Shown here: piece by piece, positions 34,078 to 42,694 of the stretch
Layout of the letters: each line of letters starts with the position of its first letter
Numbering within the stretch: the stretch's first letter is position 1
Assembly: GCA_900754115.1 (NCBI GenBank)
Contig: CAAEBM010000035.1
Location: 62,001 to 126,000, forward strand
Length of the DNA stretch: 64,000 bases
Direction of reading: 5' to 3'
Source of the DNA: Bacilli bacterium
Lineage (GTDB): Bacteria; Bacillota_I; Bacilli_A; RFN20; CAG-631
Notes under the pieces: generated by a model
Databases searched by the model: none
What the model was told of the DNA's origin: nothing
The model's input: only the letters and a program-made list of their open reading frames with translations
Translations under genes and position numbers: made by a program

Positions 34078-35331
34078 TTATTTATTTAAAAGCGATGAAT
34101 CTAAAAGAAAATCAAATAAATTAATCATTAAAACACCATCCTCATTATAATGAGTGATAATGTTATCTTTAGTTATTATTATTTTACGGAAGGAATCACC
34201 AATATTAGTTAATGAACGTTGTTCTTGATTCAATTTTTCTTTATCAACAAGTGTTAATGCTGATTGAATATAATATCTAACATCCGCTTTATTACATACA
34301 AAATCAACTTCTAATTGCTTTCTAATTAATTTCCCTCTTTTGTCTTTTTCATTCATGGTAACGATTCCAACATCAATTGAAAATCCTCGTGTTTTTAATT
34401 CATTATAAATCATATTTTCTAATAAATGAGAATCTTCAATTTGTCTAAAATTTAATCTAGAATTTCTTAATCCTAAATCAGTGAAATAGTATTTTGAAGG
34501 GGTATCAATATATTTTTTACCTTTAATATCATAACGAATCGCTTTATCTATTAAAAATGAATCAATTAGATAATCTAAATAATTTTTAATTGTTGGTGCA
34601 GTAATTCCTACTTGCTTTACACTTTTAAACGTGGCAGATAACTTATTCGGGTTTGTAAGTGAACCAATGGATGAAGATAGAATATTCAATAATTCTTTTA
34701 ACTCAACATCGTTTTTAATATTATTACGATTGATGATGTCACTAATATATGTTTCAAGAAATATATTTTTTAGAAAAGATTCTTTTTGTTCATGAGTGGT
34801 CATGGATGTAATTTGTGGAAGTCCACCATAATACATATAATCTCTTAATGCGCTATTTTGATCGCCATCATATACACTATAAAACTCACTAAATGATAGA
34901 GGCGAAACATAAACTTGATCCCCTCTTCCACGAAATTCAGTGATAACATCTTTTGATAAGAATTTAGCTTTACTTCCAGTTACATAAATATCAACATTTG
35001 ATAATCTTAAAAAACTATTTAACACTGCTTCAAATTTATCTAATAATTGAATTTCATCAAGTAACATATAATACATTTTATCATCTACAATTTTACTTTT
35101 TAAAAAAGGATAGGCTTCATTGGGATCATGATATTTTTGATTTTCAAAACTATCAAAGTTTAATTCAATGATATGGTTTTGGTCAACGCCGTTTTCTAAT
35201 AAATGATTTTTGAAAATTTTAAATAATAAATACGATTTACCACAACGTCTTATTCCTGTAATGACTTTAATCATCCCATTATGTTTTCTTATAATTAGCT
35301 TTTGTAGATAATGATCTCTTTTTATTTCCAT
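34078..35331 (-). CDS. AAA_14/DUF4143 ATPase
   Basis: 417 residues. The N-terminal P-loop domain has VITGIRRCGKSYLLFKIF (Walker A near 24-32), YYMLLDEIQ (Walker B near 92) and YVTGSKAKFLSKDV (sensor near 117). The C-terminal DUF4143 domain contains the YGGLPQI turn near 173, the ETYISDII segment and a nuclease-like strand KQLEVDFVC near 340. These proteins are widespread and strain-variable in gut bacteria; their role is not established. An imperfect 9-bp inverted repeat (35345-35384) lies in the upstream region. Single gene, with GAGGAGGAG before the ATG. Confidence 0.88.
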   Translation of the reverse strand: MEIKRDHYLQKLIIRKHNGMIKVITGIRRCGKSYLLFKIFKNHLLENGVDQNHIIELNFDSFENQKYHDPNEAYPFLKSKIVDDKMYYMLLDEIQLLDKFEAVLNSFLRLSNVDIYVTGSKAKFLSKDVITEFRGRGDQVYVSPLSFSEFYSVYDGDQNSALRDYMYYGGLPQITSMTTHEQKESFLKNIFLETYISDIINRNNIKNDVELKELLNILSSSIGSLTNPNKLSATFKSVKQVGITAPTIKNYLDYLIDSFLIDKAIRYDIKGKKYIDTPSKYYFTDLGLRNSRLNFRQIEDSHLLENMIYNELKTRGFSIDVGIVTMNEKDKRGKLIRKQLEVDFVCNKADVRYYIQSALTLVDKEKLNQEQRSLTNIGDSFRKIIITKDNIITHYNEDGVLMINLFDFLLDSSLLNK

Positions 35332-35414
35332 ATTGTCTCCTCCTCATTTTATATATATGTAAAAATATGCATTTTTATAAAATGATTATCTTAACTTTAT
35401 TAAATTGCTGTTCA

Positions 35415-35443
35415 TTAAAAAAGCGGCTTTATCAACCGCTTTT
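35415..35443 (-). terminator. Terminator of the nine-gene surface operon
   Basis: AAAAGCGG and CCGCTTTT stem, 10-base loop, followed by TTTT on the minus strand, 20 bases after the last gene. Confidence 0.7.
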
Positions 35444-35463
35444 ATTCATCTAAAATAGAATAT

Positions 35464-36579
35464 TTAGCCTTGTTTTTCCCAAATCGCATATAAAACTAAA
35501 TCAGCTAATACAGGAGTTAAATCTGTAAATTTACCTGAAGTCGGATTGACAATTTTTGTCGTATACCAACCAACAAATTCATAGCCCACACGAGTGGGAA
35601 TCGGAATGGAATATCCTTCTTGTGCTGCAAAATAAGATCCATGTGAAATTTGATAAGCCATTAAGGCTCCCGATGGCATATTTGCTGGTTCTTCTGCGCT
35701 ATCATTGAGATTAAAAACAACCGAATGAGTTTCAATATTATTGTCAAAAGATACGATTAATACCCATGCTCCACTTTGTTTTACATAAATATTGTGATGA
35801 TAAATATCAAAATAGAAATCTCCATCTACTCCTAATGAATTGGAAGGTTCGCTACCCGTATACCATTGATTGGGTTGTGGTTTATTCCATTCAAAGGTTT
35901 TATAAGTACCATCAGTATAATTAATAGTCAATGTATATAAATCTTCCGTCTCACTTGCAATAATTGATGCAATGCCACGTCCTTCATTACCGGCAGGAAT
36001 TTGAACGATATAATCCTCTGCTTTAGAAAAATGGAAGATTAAAGTAATACTATTGTCATCATTTACAATTTGGTCTACTCCTATGATGCTATTGCCATCT
36101 TCCCCTTTTTCTCCTTTTGGAATAGGAATAGGATCAGATGCACTTCCATCTGAATAGTGAAATTGAATGAACGTTTGATTGGTTTCAGAATCAACTTCAT
36201 AACTTACACTAGTGATGGATATGCCATTAGGAATTGTGATTTGTGTCGGTTCAACTGTTTCATCGGTATAAGTAATGGTCACAATAGTACTTGATCCATC
36301 TTCACTTAATGTATAAGTGATATCTTTGATTCCATTCCCATCTTTTCCTGATTCTCCATCTCCTGCTTTAGGAATGATAAAAACAGTTGGCTCTTTATCC
36401 TCATCCGTATAGGTAATCGTGATGAGCATACTTCCATCTTCTAATTCTTCACTAGTAATGGCTTCAATTTGTAATGCATCGTTTTCTTTACCAAAAAAAC
36501 TATTGCTACAACCACTAATACTCAACGTTGAAAAAACAATCATCAACATTAAAACAAAAGATTTGAATATTTTTTTCAT
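35464..36579 (-). CDS. Repeat-rich lipoprotein with collagen-like linkers and C-terminal InlB-type repeat
   Basis: 371 residues. The signal peptide ends in the lipobox SISGC (Cys24). From about 36 to 232 there are five degenerate repeats of roughly 40 residues, each with a strand pair like STIVTITYTDETVEPTQITI. They are joined by Gly-rich collagen-like links (GESGKDGNGI, GEKGEDGN, GNEGRGI). A domain with NQWYTGSEPSNSLGVDGDFYFD follows (about 237-262), typical of adhesin-like beta-repeat proteins. The last 40 residues, VGYEFVGWYT...LVLYAIWE, match the Listeria-Bacteroides (InlB B-type) repeat. It is probably a surface-exposed, extended adhesin or structural subunit. It is the last gene of the operon; its ATG overlaps the previous stop. 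Confidence 0.75.
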   Translation of the reverse strand: MKKIFKSFVLMLMIVFSTLSISGCSNSFFGKENDALQIEAITSEELEDGSMLITITYTDEDKEPTVFIIPKAGDGESGKDGNGIKDITYTLSEDGSSTIVTITYTDETVEPTQITIPNGISITSVSYEVDSETNQTFIQFHYSDGSASDPIPIPKGEKGEDGNSIIGVDQIVNDDNSITLIFHFSKAEDYIVQIPAGNEGRGIASIIASETEDLYTLTINYTDGTYKTFEWNKPQPNQWYTGSEPSNSLGVDGDFYFDIYHHNIYVKQSGAWVLIVSFDNNIETHSVVFNLNDSAEEPANMPSGALMAYQISHGSYFAAQEGYSIPIPTRVGYEFVGWYTTKIVNPTSGKFTDLTPVLADLVLYAIWEKQG

Positions 36580-39014
36580 GACAAATCCTCCTTTGCGTTT
36601 TGAATTAAGTCTGAAATTTGTGGCGTTTTGTCAAATAAGTATCCTTCTTTTCCATTTAACAAAATAAATTTAAAAGGTTCAAATCCTGTAACAACAGTTA
36701 CAGTTTTTAACATTAAATTCTTCATCATTTGCATTGTCCCTTCTCCTGGAGGTAAATGAATGTAATTATCTAATAAATCTACTTTTATTTCTTGTGTCAA
36801 ATGTTGGTTTTCATTTAACTTACTGACATCAACTACTGATAAATTGTTCCCTCCACCATAATAAGCAATGGGTACATTAATGTATTGATAAGCCTCGTTT
36901 TCTTCTATCGTATTGTATAAATAGGAATTAGCAGCGGAGTATAATAAAGTTTTTAATGGGAAAATGTCATCAATGGTAATTTTTCGGATATCTTGTCCTA
37001 CAGAATTAGCAATTGCCGAAATATTTTCAGAAATTAAACCCGTTAAATCCAACTGATCCGTTCGTTTATAATCATAAAACGTGGTCTTTCCTGTTAAAGA
37101 AACATAAACAGGATAAGAAATTCCTGATACATCTTTAGGTTCTAAGGGTACAACTGGTTTTTGTCCAATATTGACTTGAGAAAAGATATCTCCAATTATT
37201 GAAGGAGCATTTGAATAAAGATAAGGTCCATTAAATAATGATTCTAAAGCAATGCTAGCAATACCACTTTTATAAAAATAACAATCTTTAATTTCCATTG
37301 AACCTTTAAATTGATTTTGTACTGCTTGTGTATTATTTAAGGCTTGCTGGATGGAAAGTAATGCCTGTTTCATATTTTCTGCATTATCAAATTCAGCTGG
37401 CAAATATTGATTTAATATCGCATTGCCCATTTTATCAGAGGATTGATCGCGATCTAGATAATTTTCAATGGATGTTGTCATTGTTGATTGATCCAATAAA
37501 GTAAACGTTTTTTGTTGACTTCCTTGAACTTTTTCATATTCATTGGCACCAGTTGTGATTAAAAAATTTCTAGCATAACTGAGTAAACAATTATCTAATA
37601 ACATATTCATAGAAGAAAAACTACGTAAAACATTTTTCCCATTTTGTAAACGAGAATTTTTCACCGTAATAGCATCTCCATCAATTTCCATTACCGTTCC
37701 AACTGTATCTAAATTCGCTAAATTGTTTCCAAAATCACAATTTTTGACATAGACATCATTGATAGTAATTTGATCTCCATGTATATACATACCCACGTTA
37801 TCTTGTCCAAATGCAGTAATCAAAGGTAAGTTATTTGGGTCCCCTAAAGTATAAAATGGAAGAGGTCCTCTAAATAAGTTATCTTCTCTTAAAGCTGGCA
37901 CATATTGCGTATTTCCATTGGAATCCGTGACTTGTTTTTCATCATAGGGATAAGTTAAATTATGAAAATTTAATGTATATCCATTGCCATAAAAATCTTT
38001 TTGAATATGTAAAGCTGCTAAAGCTTCATTGGTTATTGGTTCATAACCAGCATGGGTTTTAGCAAATTCATTCCATTGTTGAATATATTCTTGATTAAAA
38101 GTCGTTTCAAAACGATAAACTTCCTTCTCAAAATCATAAGTATCACTATTTTTATGATAATTTCCGAATAATTCTTTGTTATTTTCAATTTTATTTCCTT
38201 GTTGATCATAAGTATTTTCAAATGATTCAAAAGATTTTCTTAAAACAACAATTTCTCCTTCTTCAGATTCATTAGTACAATAAAGTAGGTCTTCATAAGT
38301 GTAAACATTTACCCCTTCATCTACTACAACAAAAGAAATCGTGGTGTCATTTGCTAAACTAGTATCTTCATATCCTAAGGTGATAAAAACTTCACCAGCA
38401 TCTAATACTTTTATGATTCCATCATTTAAAGAAAAAGAAACATTGTTTGAGCAATCCTTGACTTTTAATAAAGATTGTAACTCTGTTGGAATGGTTTCAA
38501 TTTGGTAGGCAATTTCTGCTTTTTGTTTTTGTTGTGAAACTAAATCATATTCTCCATAATAAATGGTCGAATCTATATTATTTTGCGAACCTTTTATCAC
38601 AGGATTAGCAAGTACAACGCCGTTTTCATAAATAATCGCAGAAAACTTTTTCGATACCGTTCCTTTTTCATTAGAGCAAACTATTGTAACTTCTCCTACA
38701 GATAAAGTTTTTAAATAATAATTTCCTTTATTGTCTGAAATAATTTCAGCACAAGGGGCTTCATTGCTTCCATCCTCTTGTATAGACCAAACTAATTGAT
38801 TCCCTGCTCCTGCTGGATATTTACTTTGGTTTACTCCTGTCGCATTCAATTTGTATTGTCCATTGACTTTAAATGCTTCGACATCGTCATATTCCCAACG
38901 AATATCTAAAATATCGTTATCAATTAAATTAAAGGTGAGATTGATGCTGACAATGCCAAGTAAAGCGATGACAAAAGGAAACAACAATAGTAGAATTAAA
39001 TTTTTCTTTTTCAT
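36576..39014 (-). CDS. Large membrane-anchored extracytoplasmic protein, Ig-like plus beta-helix-like
   Basis: 812 residues with an N-terminal membrane anchor (about 5-27) and the bulk outside. The first 230 residues look like one or two Ig-like beta domains (LVWSIQEDGS, VGEVTIVCSNEKGTVSKKFSA). The middle (about 345-480) has right-handed beta-helix-like rungs: FYGNGYTLNFHN, ITINDVYVKNCDFGNN, ITVKNSRLQNGKNVLRSF and MLLDNCLLSYARNFLI. The C-terminal third is mixed. I recognise no named family. The ATG directly follows the ABC permease stop, so the pair is probably co-translated. It may be a substrate or scaffold of the adjacent transporter. Confidence 0.7.
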   Translation of the reverse strand: MKKKNLILLLLFPFVIALLGIVSINLTFNLIDNDILDIRWEYDDVEAFKVNGQYKLNATGVNQSKYPAGAGNQLVWSIQEDGSNEAPCAEIISDNKGNYYLKTLSVGEVTIVCSNEKGTVSKKFSAIIYENGVVLANPVIKGSQNNIDSTIYYGEYDLVSQQKQKAEIAYQIETIPTELQSLLKVKDCSNNVSFSLNDGIIKVLDAGEVFITLGYEDTSLANDTTISFVVVDEGVNVYTYEDLLYCTNESEEGEIVVLRKSFESFENTYDQQGNKIENNKELFGNYHKNSDTYDFEKEVYRFETTFNQEYIQQWNEFAKTHAGYEPITNEALAALHIQKDFYGNGYTLNFHNLTYPYDEKQVTDSNGNTQYVPALREDNLFRGPLPFYTLGDPNNLPLITAFGQDNVGMYIHGDQITINDVYVKNCDFGNNLANLDTVGTVMEIDGDAITVKNSRLQNGKNVLRSFSSMNMLLDNCLLSYARNFLITTGANEYEKVQGSQQKTFTLLDQSTMTTSIENYLDRDQSSDKMGNAILNQYLPAEFDNAENMKQALLSIQQALNNTQAVQNQFKGSMEIKDCYFYKSGIASIALESLFNGPYLYSNAPSIIGDIFSQVNIGQKPVVPLEPKDVSGISYPVYVSLTGKTTFYDYKRTDQLDLTGLISENISAIANSVGQDIRKITIDDIFPLKTLLYSAANSYLYNTIEENEAYQYINVPIAYYGGGNNLSVVDVSKLNENQHLTQEIKVDLLDNYIHLPPGEGTMQMMKNLMLKTVTVVTGFEPFKFILLNGKEGYLFDKTPQISDLIQNAKEDLS

Positions 39015-40610
39015 TTAATTCATCACCTCTAATTCTAAAAATAAACGATTCATCTTTTTTTGTAAGTATATCATACAAGGGATTCCACAGGCTACAAATA
39101 AAAGAATGCCTAATGCAAAAACCCAGTAGATAGAAATTCTAAAATAAGCCATTACAATCGTTAAGATAAAATAAACTAAAGGTAAAAGATAAGAATAACA
39201 ACTCGATAAAAACATGCTTTTCTTATGATTTCTTTTAATCTTTAATTCTTCAATTAAAGAAATCATTGTAAATACAATCAATGCAAGCGAAACTAAAAGA
39301 AAACTAAAAACAAAAGTTTGTAATGTCATCACTTTTCCAATAACTAAAACGATAGAAGAAATGAAAAAAGAAATTTCTGAAAGTAAAAAGGGAATAGCCA
39401 TTTTAACAGAAATTTGTAAGCGGAAAGGAATGGGAATCATTTTAACAATTCGAATTTGGTTTTGTTCCATTGATAAATAATTATTTGCTCCTTGATGAAT
39501 AATCAAAGTAAACATCATTAAAATTAAAATATCAAAAAGAGGAATAAAATAAGGAATCATATTGATGTAATACAAAAACACACCTGATTGAAAAATCGTG
39601 TTCATCGCGGTTATCACTAAATAAACTAAAAAGGGTTGTACAATTAATAATCCTGTAAAGGATAAAAGGTAATTCGTATCTTTAAAAAGTAAAATAAACT
39701 CTTTTTTGATGAGTCCTTTTAATACACTTTTTTCTTTGAATTTGTATGTTTTAGTTGAACTTTTAGCATGTTGTACATGTAGATTTCTAAAATAATGGAA
39801 AGAGGCAATTCCTACTGTGAGTCCTAAAACAAAAATTCCAATAGAAATACATAAAAACCATACGAGTTCAATCGTTGTAGAAAGAACAAAAACATCTGCT
39901 AAAAAATTAATGGGAATAAAATATTTTTTTATAGCAATTAAATGATTAATTGAAGAAACATTTAATATTGAATCCAATTGATTTTGCGCGACCACTTGGA
40001 TAAAAACATTCAATACTTTACTATAAAGAAAACAAAGAACAAACAAGACTATTACAGAAAATATAAATTGAATGATTAAATGTTTTTTCAAATAATCTAA
40101 AAATAATTTAACGGGATAAACCAATAATAAAATCATTCCTGCTTCAAATAAAAAAGTCAAAATAGGATAAAATAAGGCAAGATAATAAAAATATATCATT
40201 CTATGCATGACAATTCCATAAGAAACAAATAAGGGAAAAGTAAAACACAAACTAGTAGCATATTGAATAAAAAATAAAAATAAAAGTTTTGAAAGAATAA
40301 TTTGACTATTTTTAATCGGCCGATTCGTCAATTGTAATAAATCATCTGTATTAAATAATAGTTTTTTTGCACGAAATACTCCTAAGCAAATCATTCCGAT
40401 AGAAACAATAAATAAAAATAAAGTCATAAAAGCGATGGGAGCATTTTGCACATTTTTTATCTGAGATAAAATTCTATAAAACAAAAAGGTTTCTAAAGCG
40501 ATAAAACAAGCAAATGCGAGGACATAAAAAATAGAAGAAAGCACTCTTTTTTTCAAATCTTTCTGCGTTGGAAATATTAACTTGAAATCTTTGATTAAAA
40601 GATTGAACAT
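39015..40610 (-). CDS. ABC transporter permease
   Basis: 531 residues with about a dozen membrane segments in two halves, split by a cytosolic stretch near 270-300 (STKTYKFKEKSVLKGLIKKEF). This layout is like ABC-2 type export permeases. The N-terminus begins LLIKDFKLIFPTQKD, a cytosolic coupling-helix-like start common in these proteins. It follows its ATPase by 4 bases. The substrate is unknown; its place among surface-protein genes suggests export or membrane-linked assembly. Confidence 0.82.
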   Translation of the reverse strand: MFNLLIKDFKLIFPTQKDLKKRVLSSIFYVLAFACFIALETFLFYRILSQIKNVQNAPIAFMTLFLFIVSIGMICLGVFRAKKLLFNTDDLLQLTNRPIKNSQIILSKLLFLFFIQYATSLCFTFPLFVSYGIVMHRMIYFYYLALFYPILTFLFEAGMILLLVYPVKLFLDYLKKHLIIQFIFSVIVLFVLCFLYSKVLNVFIQVVAQNQLDSILNVSSINHLIAIKKYFIPINFLADVFVLSTTIELVWFLCISIGIFVLGLTVGIASFHYFRNLHVQHAKSSTKTYKFKEKSVLKGLIKKEFILLFKDTNYLLSFTGLLIVQPFLVYLVITAMNTIFQSGVFLYYINMIPYFIPLFDILILMMFTLIIHQGANNYLSMEQNQIRIVKMIPIPFRLQISVKMAIPFLLSEISFFISSIVLVIGKVMTLQTFVFSFLLVSLALIVFTMISLIEELKIKRNHKKSMFLSSCYSYLLPLVYFILTIVMAYFRISIYWVFALGILLFVACGIPCMIYLQKKMNRLFLELEVMN

Positions 40611-40614
40611 TGTT

Positions 40615-41355
40615 TTATCCTCCGTACGTTTCTAAAAAAATTCTTGATAGTTGGAGTCGCTTATTAGGATCTTTGTTTAAATCATATAAAGCAACAACAA
40701 TCCCATCGTTAATAATCGCTATGCGATCACAAATTTTAGACATCAATTCAATATTATGAGAAGTGACAAATACGGTTTTACCATGATTTGCATATTCTCG
40801 CATCATATTTTTTAAAGATTCCACTGCCATAATATCTAATCCGACAGTCGGTTCATCTAAAATCCAAATTTTAGGATTATGAATTAAACTTGCAATTAAA
40901 CATAATTTTTGTTTCATACCATGCGAATAACTCGATATTGGTAATTGCAAATCTTCTTCTTTAAAGTATAAACGTTGAGCTAAATAGCGATAATTTTTAA
41001 CAAATGCCCCTTCACTGATTTTATATACACTGGCAATAAATTCTAAAAAATCATATCCAGTCATGACTTCATAACATGTCGGTTCACTAGCTACATAGCC
41101 AAATGTTTTTTTAGCTTCAATGGGTTCTTTTTGCATATCAAATTGATCTAAAATGATAGTCCCTTTATCAAATTTTTTAGTCCCTATCATACAATCAATT
41201 GTCGTCGATTTGCCTATCCCATTTTTTCCAATAAAACCAAATAGTTCCCCTTCATAAACTTCTAAATTGATGCCTAACAAGACCTCTTTTTTTCCATAGG
41301 ATTTATATAAATTATCGATGGAAATCATAACTTTTTTTTCATTTTGCTCTTCCAT
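40615..41355 (-). CDS. ABC transporter ATP-binding protein
   Basis: 246 residues from ATG 41355; the longer frame begins at a TTG inside the upstream gene with no site. Motifs: Walker A GFIGKNGIGKSTTI near 42, Q-loop YVASEP near 85, signature YSHGMKQKLCLIASL near 136, Walker B IWILDEPTVGLD near 157 and H-loop TSHN near 193. The SHGMKQ signature in place of LSGGQ is typical of ABC-2 exporters. It pairs with the permease that follows. Confidence 0.92.
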   Translation of the reverse strand: MEEQNEKKVMISIDNLYKSYGKKEVLLGINLEVYEGELFGFIGKNGIGKSTTIDCMIGTKKFDKGTIILDQFDMQKEPIEAKKTFGYVASEPTCYEVMTGYDFLEFIASVYKISEGAFVKNYRYLAQRLYFKEEDLQLPISSYSHGMKQKLCLIASLIHNPKIWILDEPTVGLDIMAVESLKNMMREYANHGKTVFVTSHNIELMSKICDRIAIINDGIVVALYDLNKDPNKRLQLSRIFLETYGG

Positions 41356-41360
41356 TTTTA

Positions 41361-42689
41361 TTAAATCCTCCTTAATTTTTGATACCAAAGGGTTTGGCTA
41401 TCATCTAAAAAAACATATTGAGAATGACAATGCAAGCATTGATATACATGGTCATTAAAGTAAACATGGCTTTCTTTGCAAACAGGACAATATTTAGTGT
41501 AAATTTGTGAACTTGCTTGATTGCAAAGCATTTTTTCATCTAGATAAATTTGCATCAGTTCTTGTTCGTTTTTAACTAATAAAGGAATAACACGTTGTTT
41601 GTCAACCAAATAAATATTCCATAAAGATAAAGCTTCAATCGTTAGATACTCATTTGTATCAACTTTTAAAGTAGTATATTGCTTATCATTAAAATCGGAT
41701 TGTGTTTCAAAAAATAATAAATGCTTTGCTTGATTAGCCAAATTATCTTTTATTTGTCGTTGTATAATTTGTAAACAAAATCCATCTGTCTTTTTTTCTT
41801 TTGATAAAACAATCTTAAACTGTTTGGAATAAAAATATAAAGTTTGCCCTAAATGGATGGTTCCTAACTTATTTATTGTCAAATTTGTATTTTTATTTTT
41901 TGCTGACAAATTCATATTCTTGGCTTTTAAACATTTTAAAAGTACACAATAATAATAGGTCATAAAATCTTGATTTAAAGTTTGACTATTTCCATAAGTA
42001 ATTAATTTTTTATAAAAGCGGAAACAATAGCGATAAGCTTGGTTTTTTAAAAAAATGTTTGTTAAATGAATGGTTGTCAATGAAAAATTTGCTTTTGAAA
42101 CTTCTTTATAAAAATAAGTCGTTTTTATTTTTAATATTTTGTTTAATAATTGTTGAATGTGCTCAAAAGCAACTTGTACTTGATCTTCATTTAATGAAAG
42201 TTGCTTTGTTCCATTTACAGTTTTAATAATCGAAGCGTAAAAAGAACGATATTGATTCATTTCGCTTTCAATAACATCAACCAAATGGACGATAAAATAA
42301 TTTTCATATATTTTAAGATCATCAACATTTTGATAATAATAAACATACTGTGGTTTTAATCCCTGAACATCTTTTTTCCAAAATTGAGGTTCTTTTAACG
42401 TCTTTATAAACATATCACTACTTAATTGAGAAACTTGTTCTGCCCTTAAGACAATATCTTCCCCTTTATTTGAAAGATGTGGGTGAGCAATAATGGATAT
42501 CACTACATTTAAAATAAATTGGCATTCTTCAAAAAACTTTAAATCACTGCTAAAAGAAATTGTAGAAAGAGAGGGGCAATTTAATTCATCTAAATGGCGA
42601 TAAAAACTAATTGCATCCTCATGTTTCTTAGCATATCTTTTTATCTCTCTTATTGCGTTTTTTAACCCTTTTTCTTCACTAAGTTTCAT
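41361..42689 (-). CDS. Zinc-ribbon protein of unknown function, partner of the McrB-like ATPase
   Basis: 442 residues, cytosolic, mostly alpha-helical. The C-terminus is a zinc ribbon, C-x2-C-x13-C-x2-C (cysteines near 401, 404, 418 and 421). An early segment, DDLKIYENYFIVHLVDVIESEM (about 122-143), recalls the ENRFVK helix of McrC/DUF2357 proteins. The place right after an McrB-like gene (5-base gap) fits such a pairing. I cannot see a PD-(D/E)XK nuclease motif, so if related it has probably lost nuclease activity or the resemblance is superficial. The start has only a weak ribosome-binding site. Confidence 0.55.
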   Translation of the reverse strand: MKLSEEKGLKNAIREIKRYAKKHEDAISFYRHLDELNCPSLSTISFSSDLKFFEECQFILNVVISIIAHPHLSNKGEDIVLRAEQVSQLSSDMFIKTLKEPQFWKKDVQGLKPQYVYYYQNVDDLKIYENYFIVHLVDVIESEMNQYRSFYASIIKTVNGTKQLSLNEDQVQVAFEHIQQLLNKILKIKTTYFYKEVSKANFSLTTIHLTNIFLKNQAYRYCFRFYKKLITYGNSQTLNQDFMTYYYCVLLKCLKAKNMNLSAKNKNTNLTINKLGTIHLGQTLYFYSKQFKIVLSKEKKTDGFCLQIIQRQIKDNLANQAKHLLFFETQSDFNDKQYTTLKVDTNEYLTIEALSLWNIYLVDKQRVIPLLVKNEQELMQIYLDEKMLCNQASSQIYTKYCPVCKESHVYFNDHVYQCLHCHSQYVFLDDSQTLWYQKLRRI

Positions 42690-42694
42690 AAAGA

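Noticed and set aside
37618..37635. Second parS-like sequence (CTACGTAAAACA)
   Set aside because: Only the right half matches; the left half does not, giving too few matches over 16 positions.
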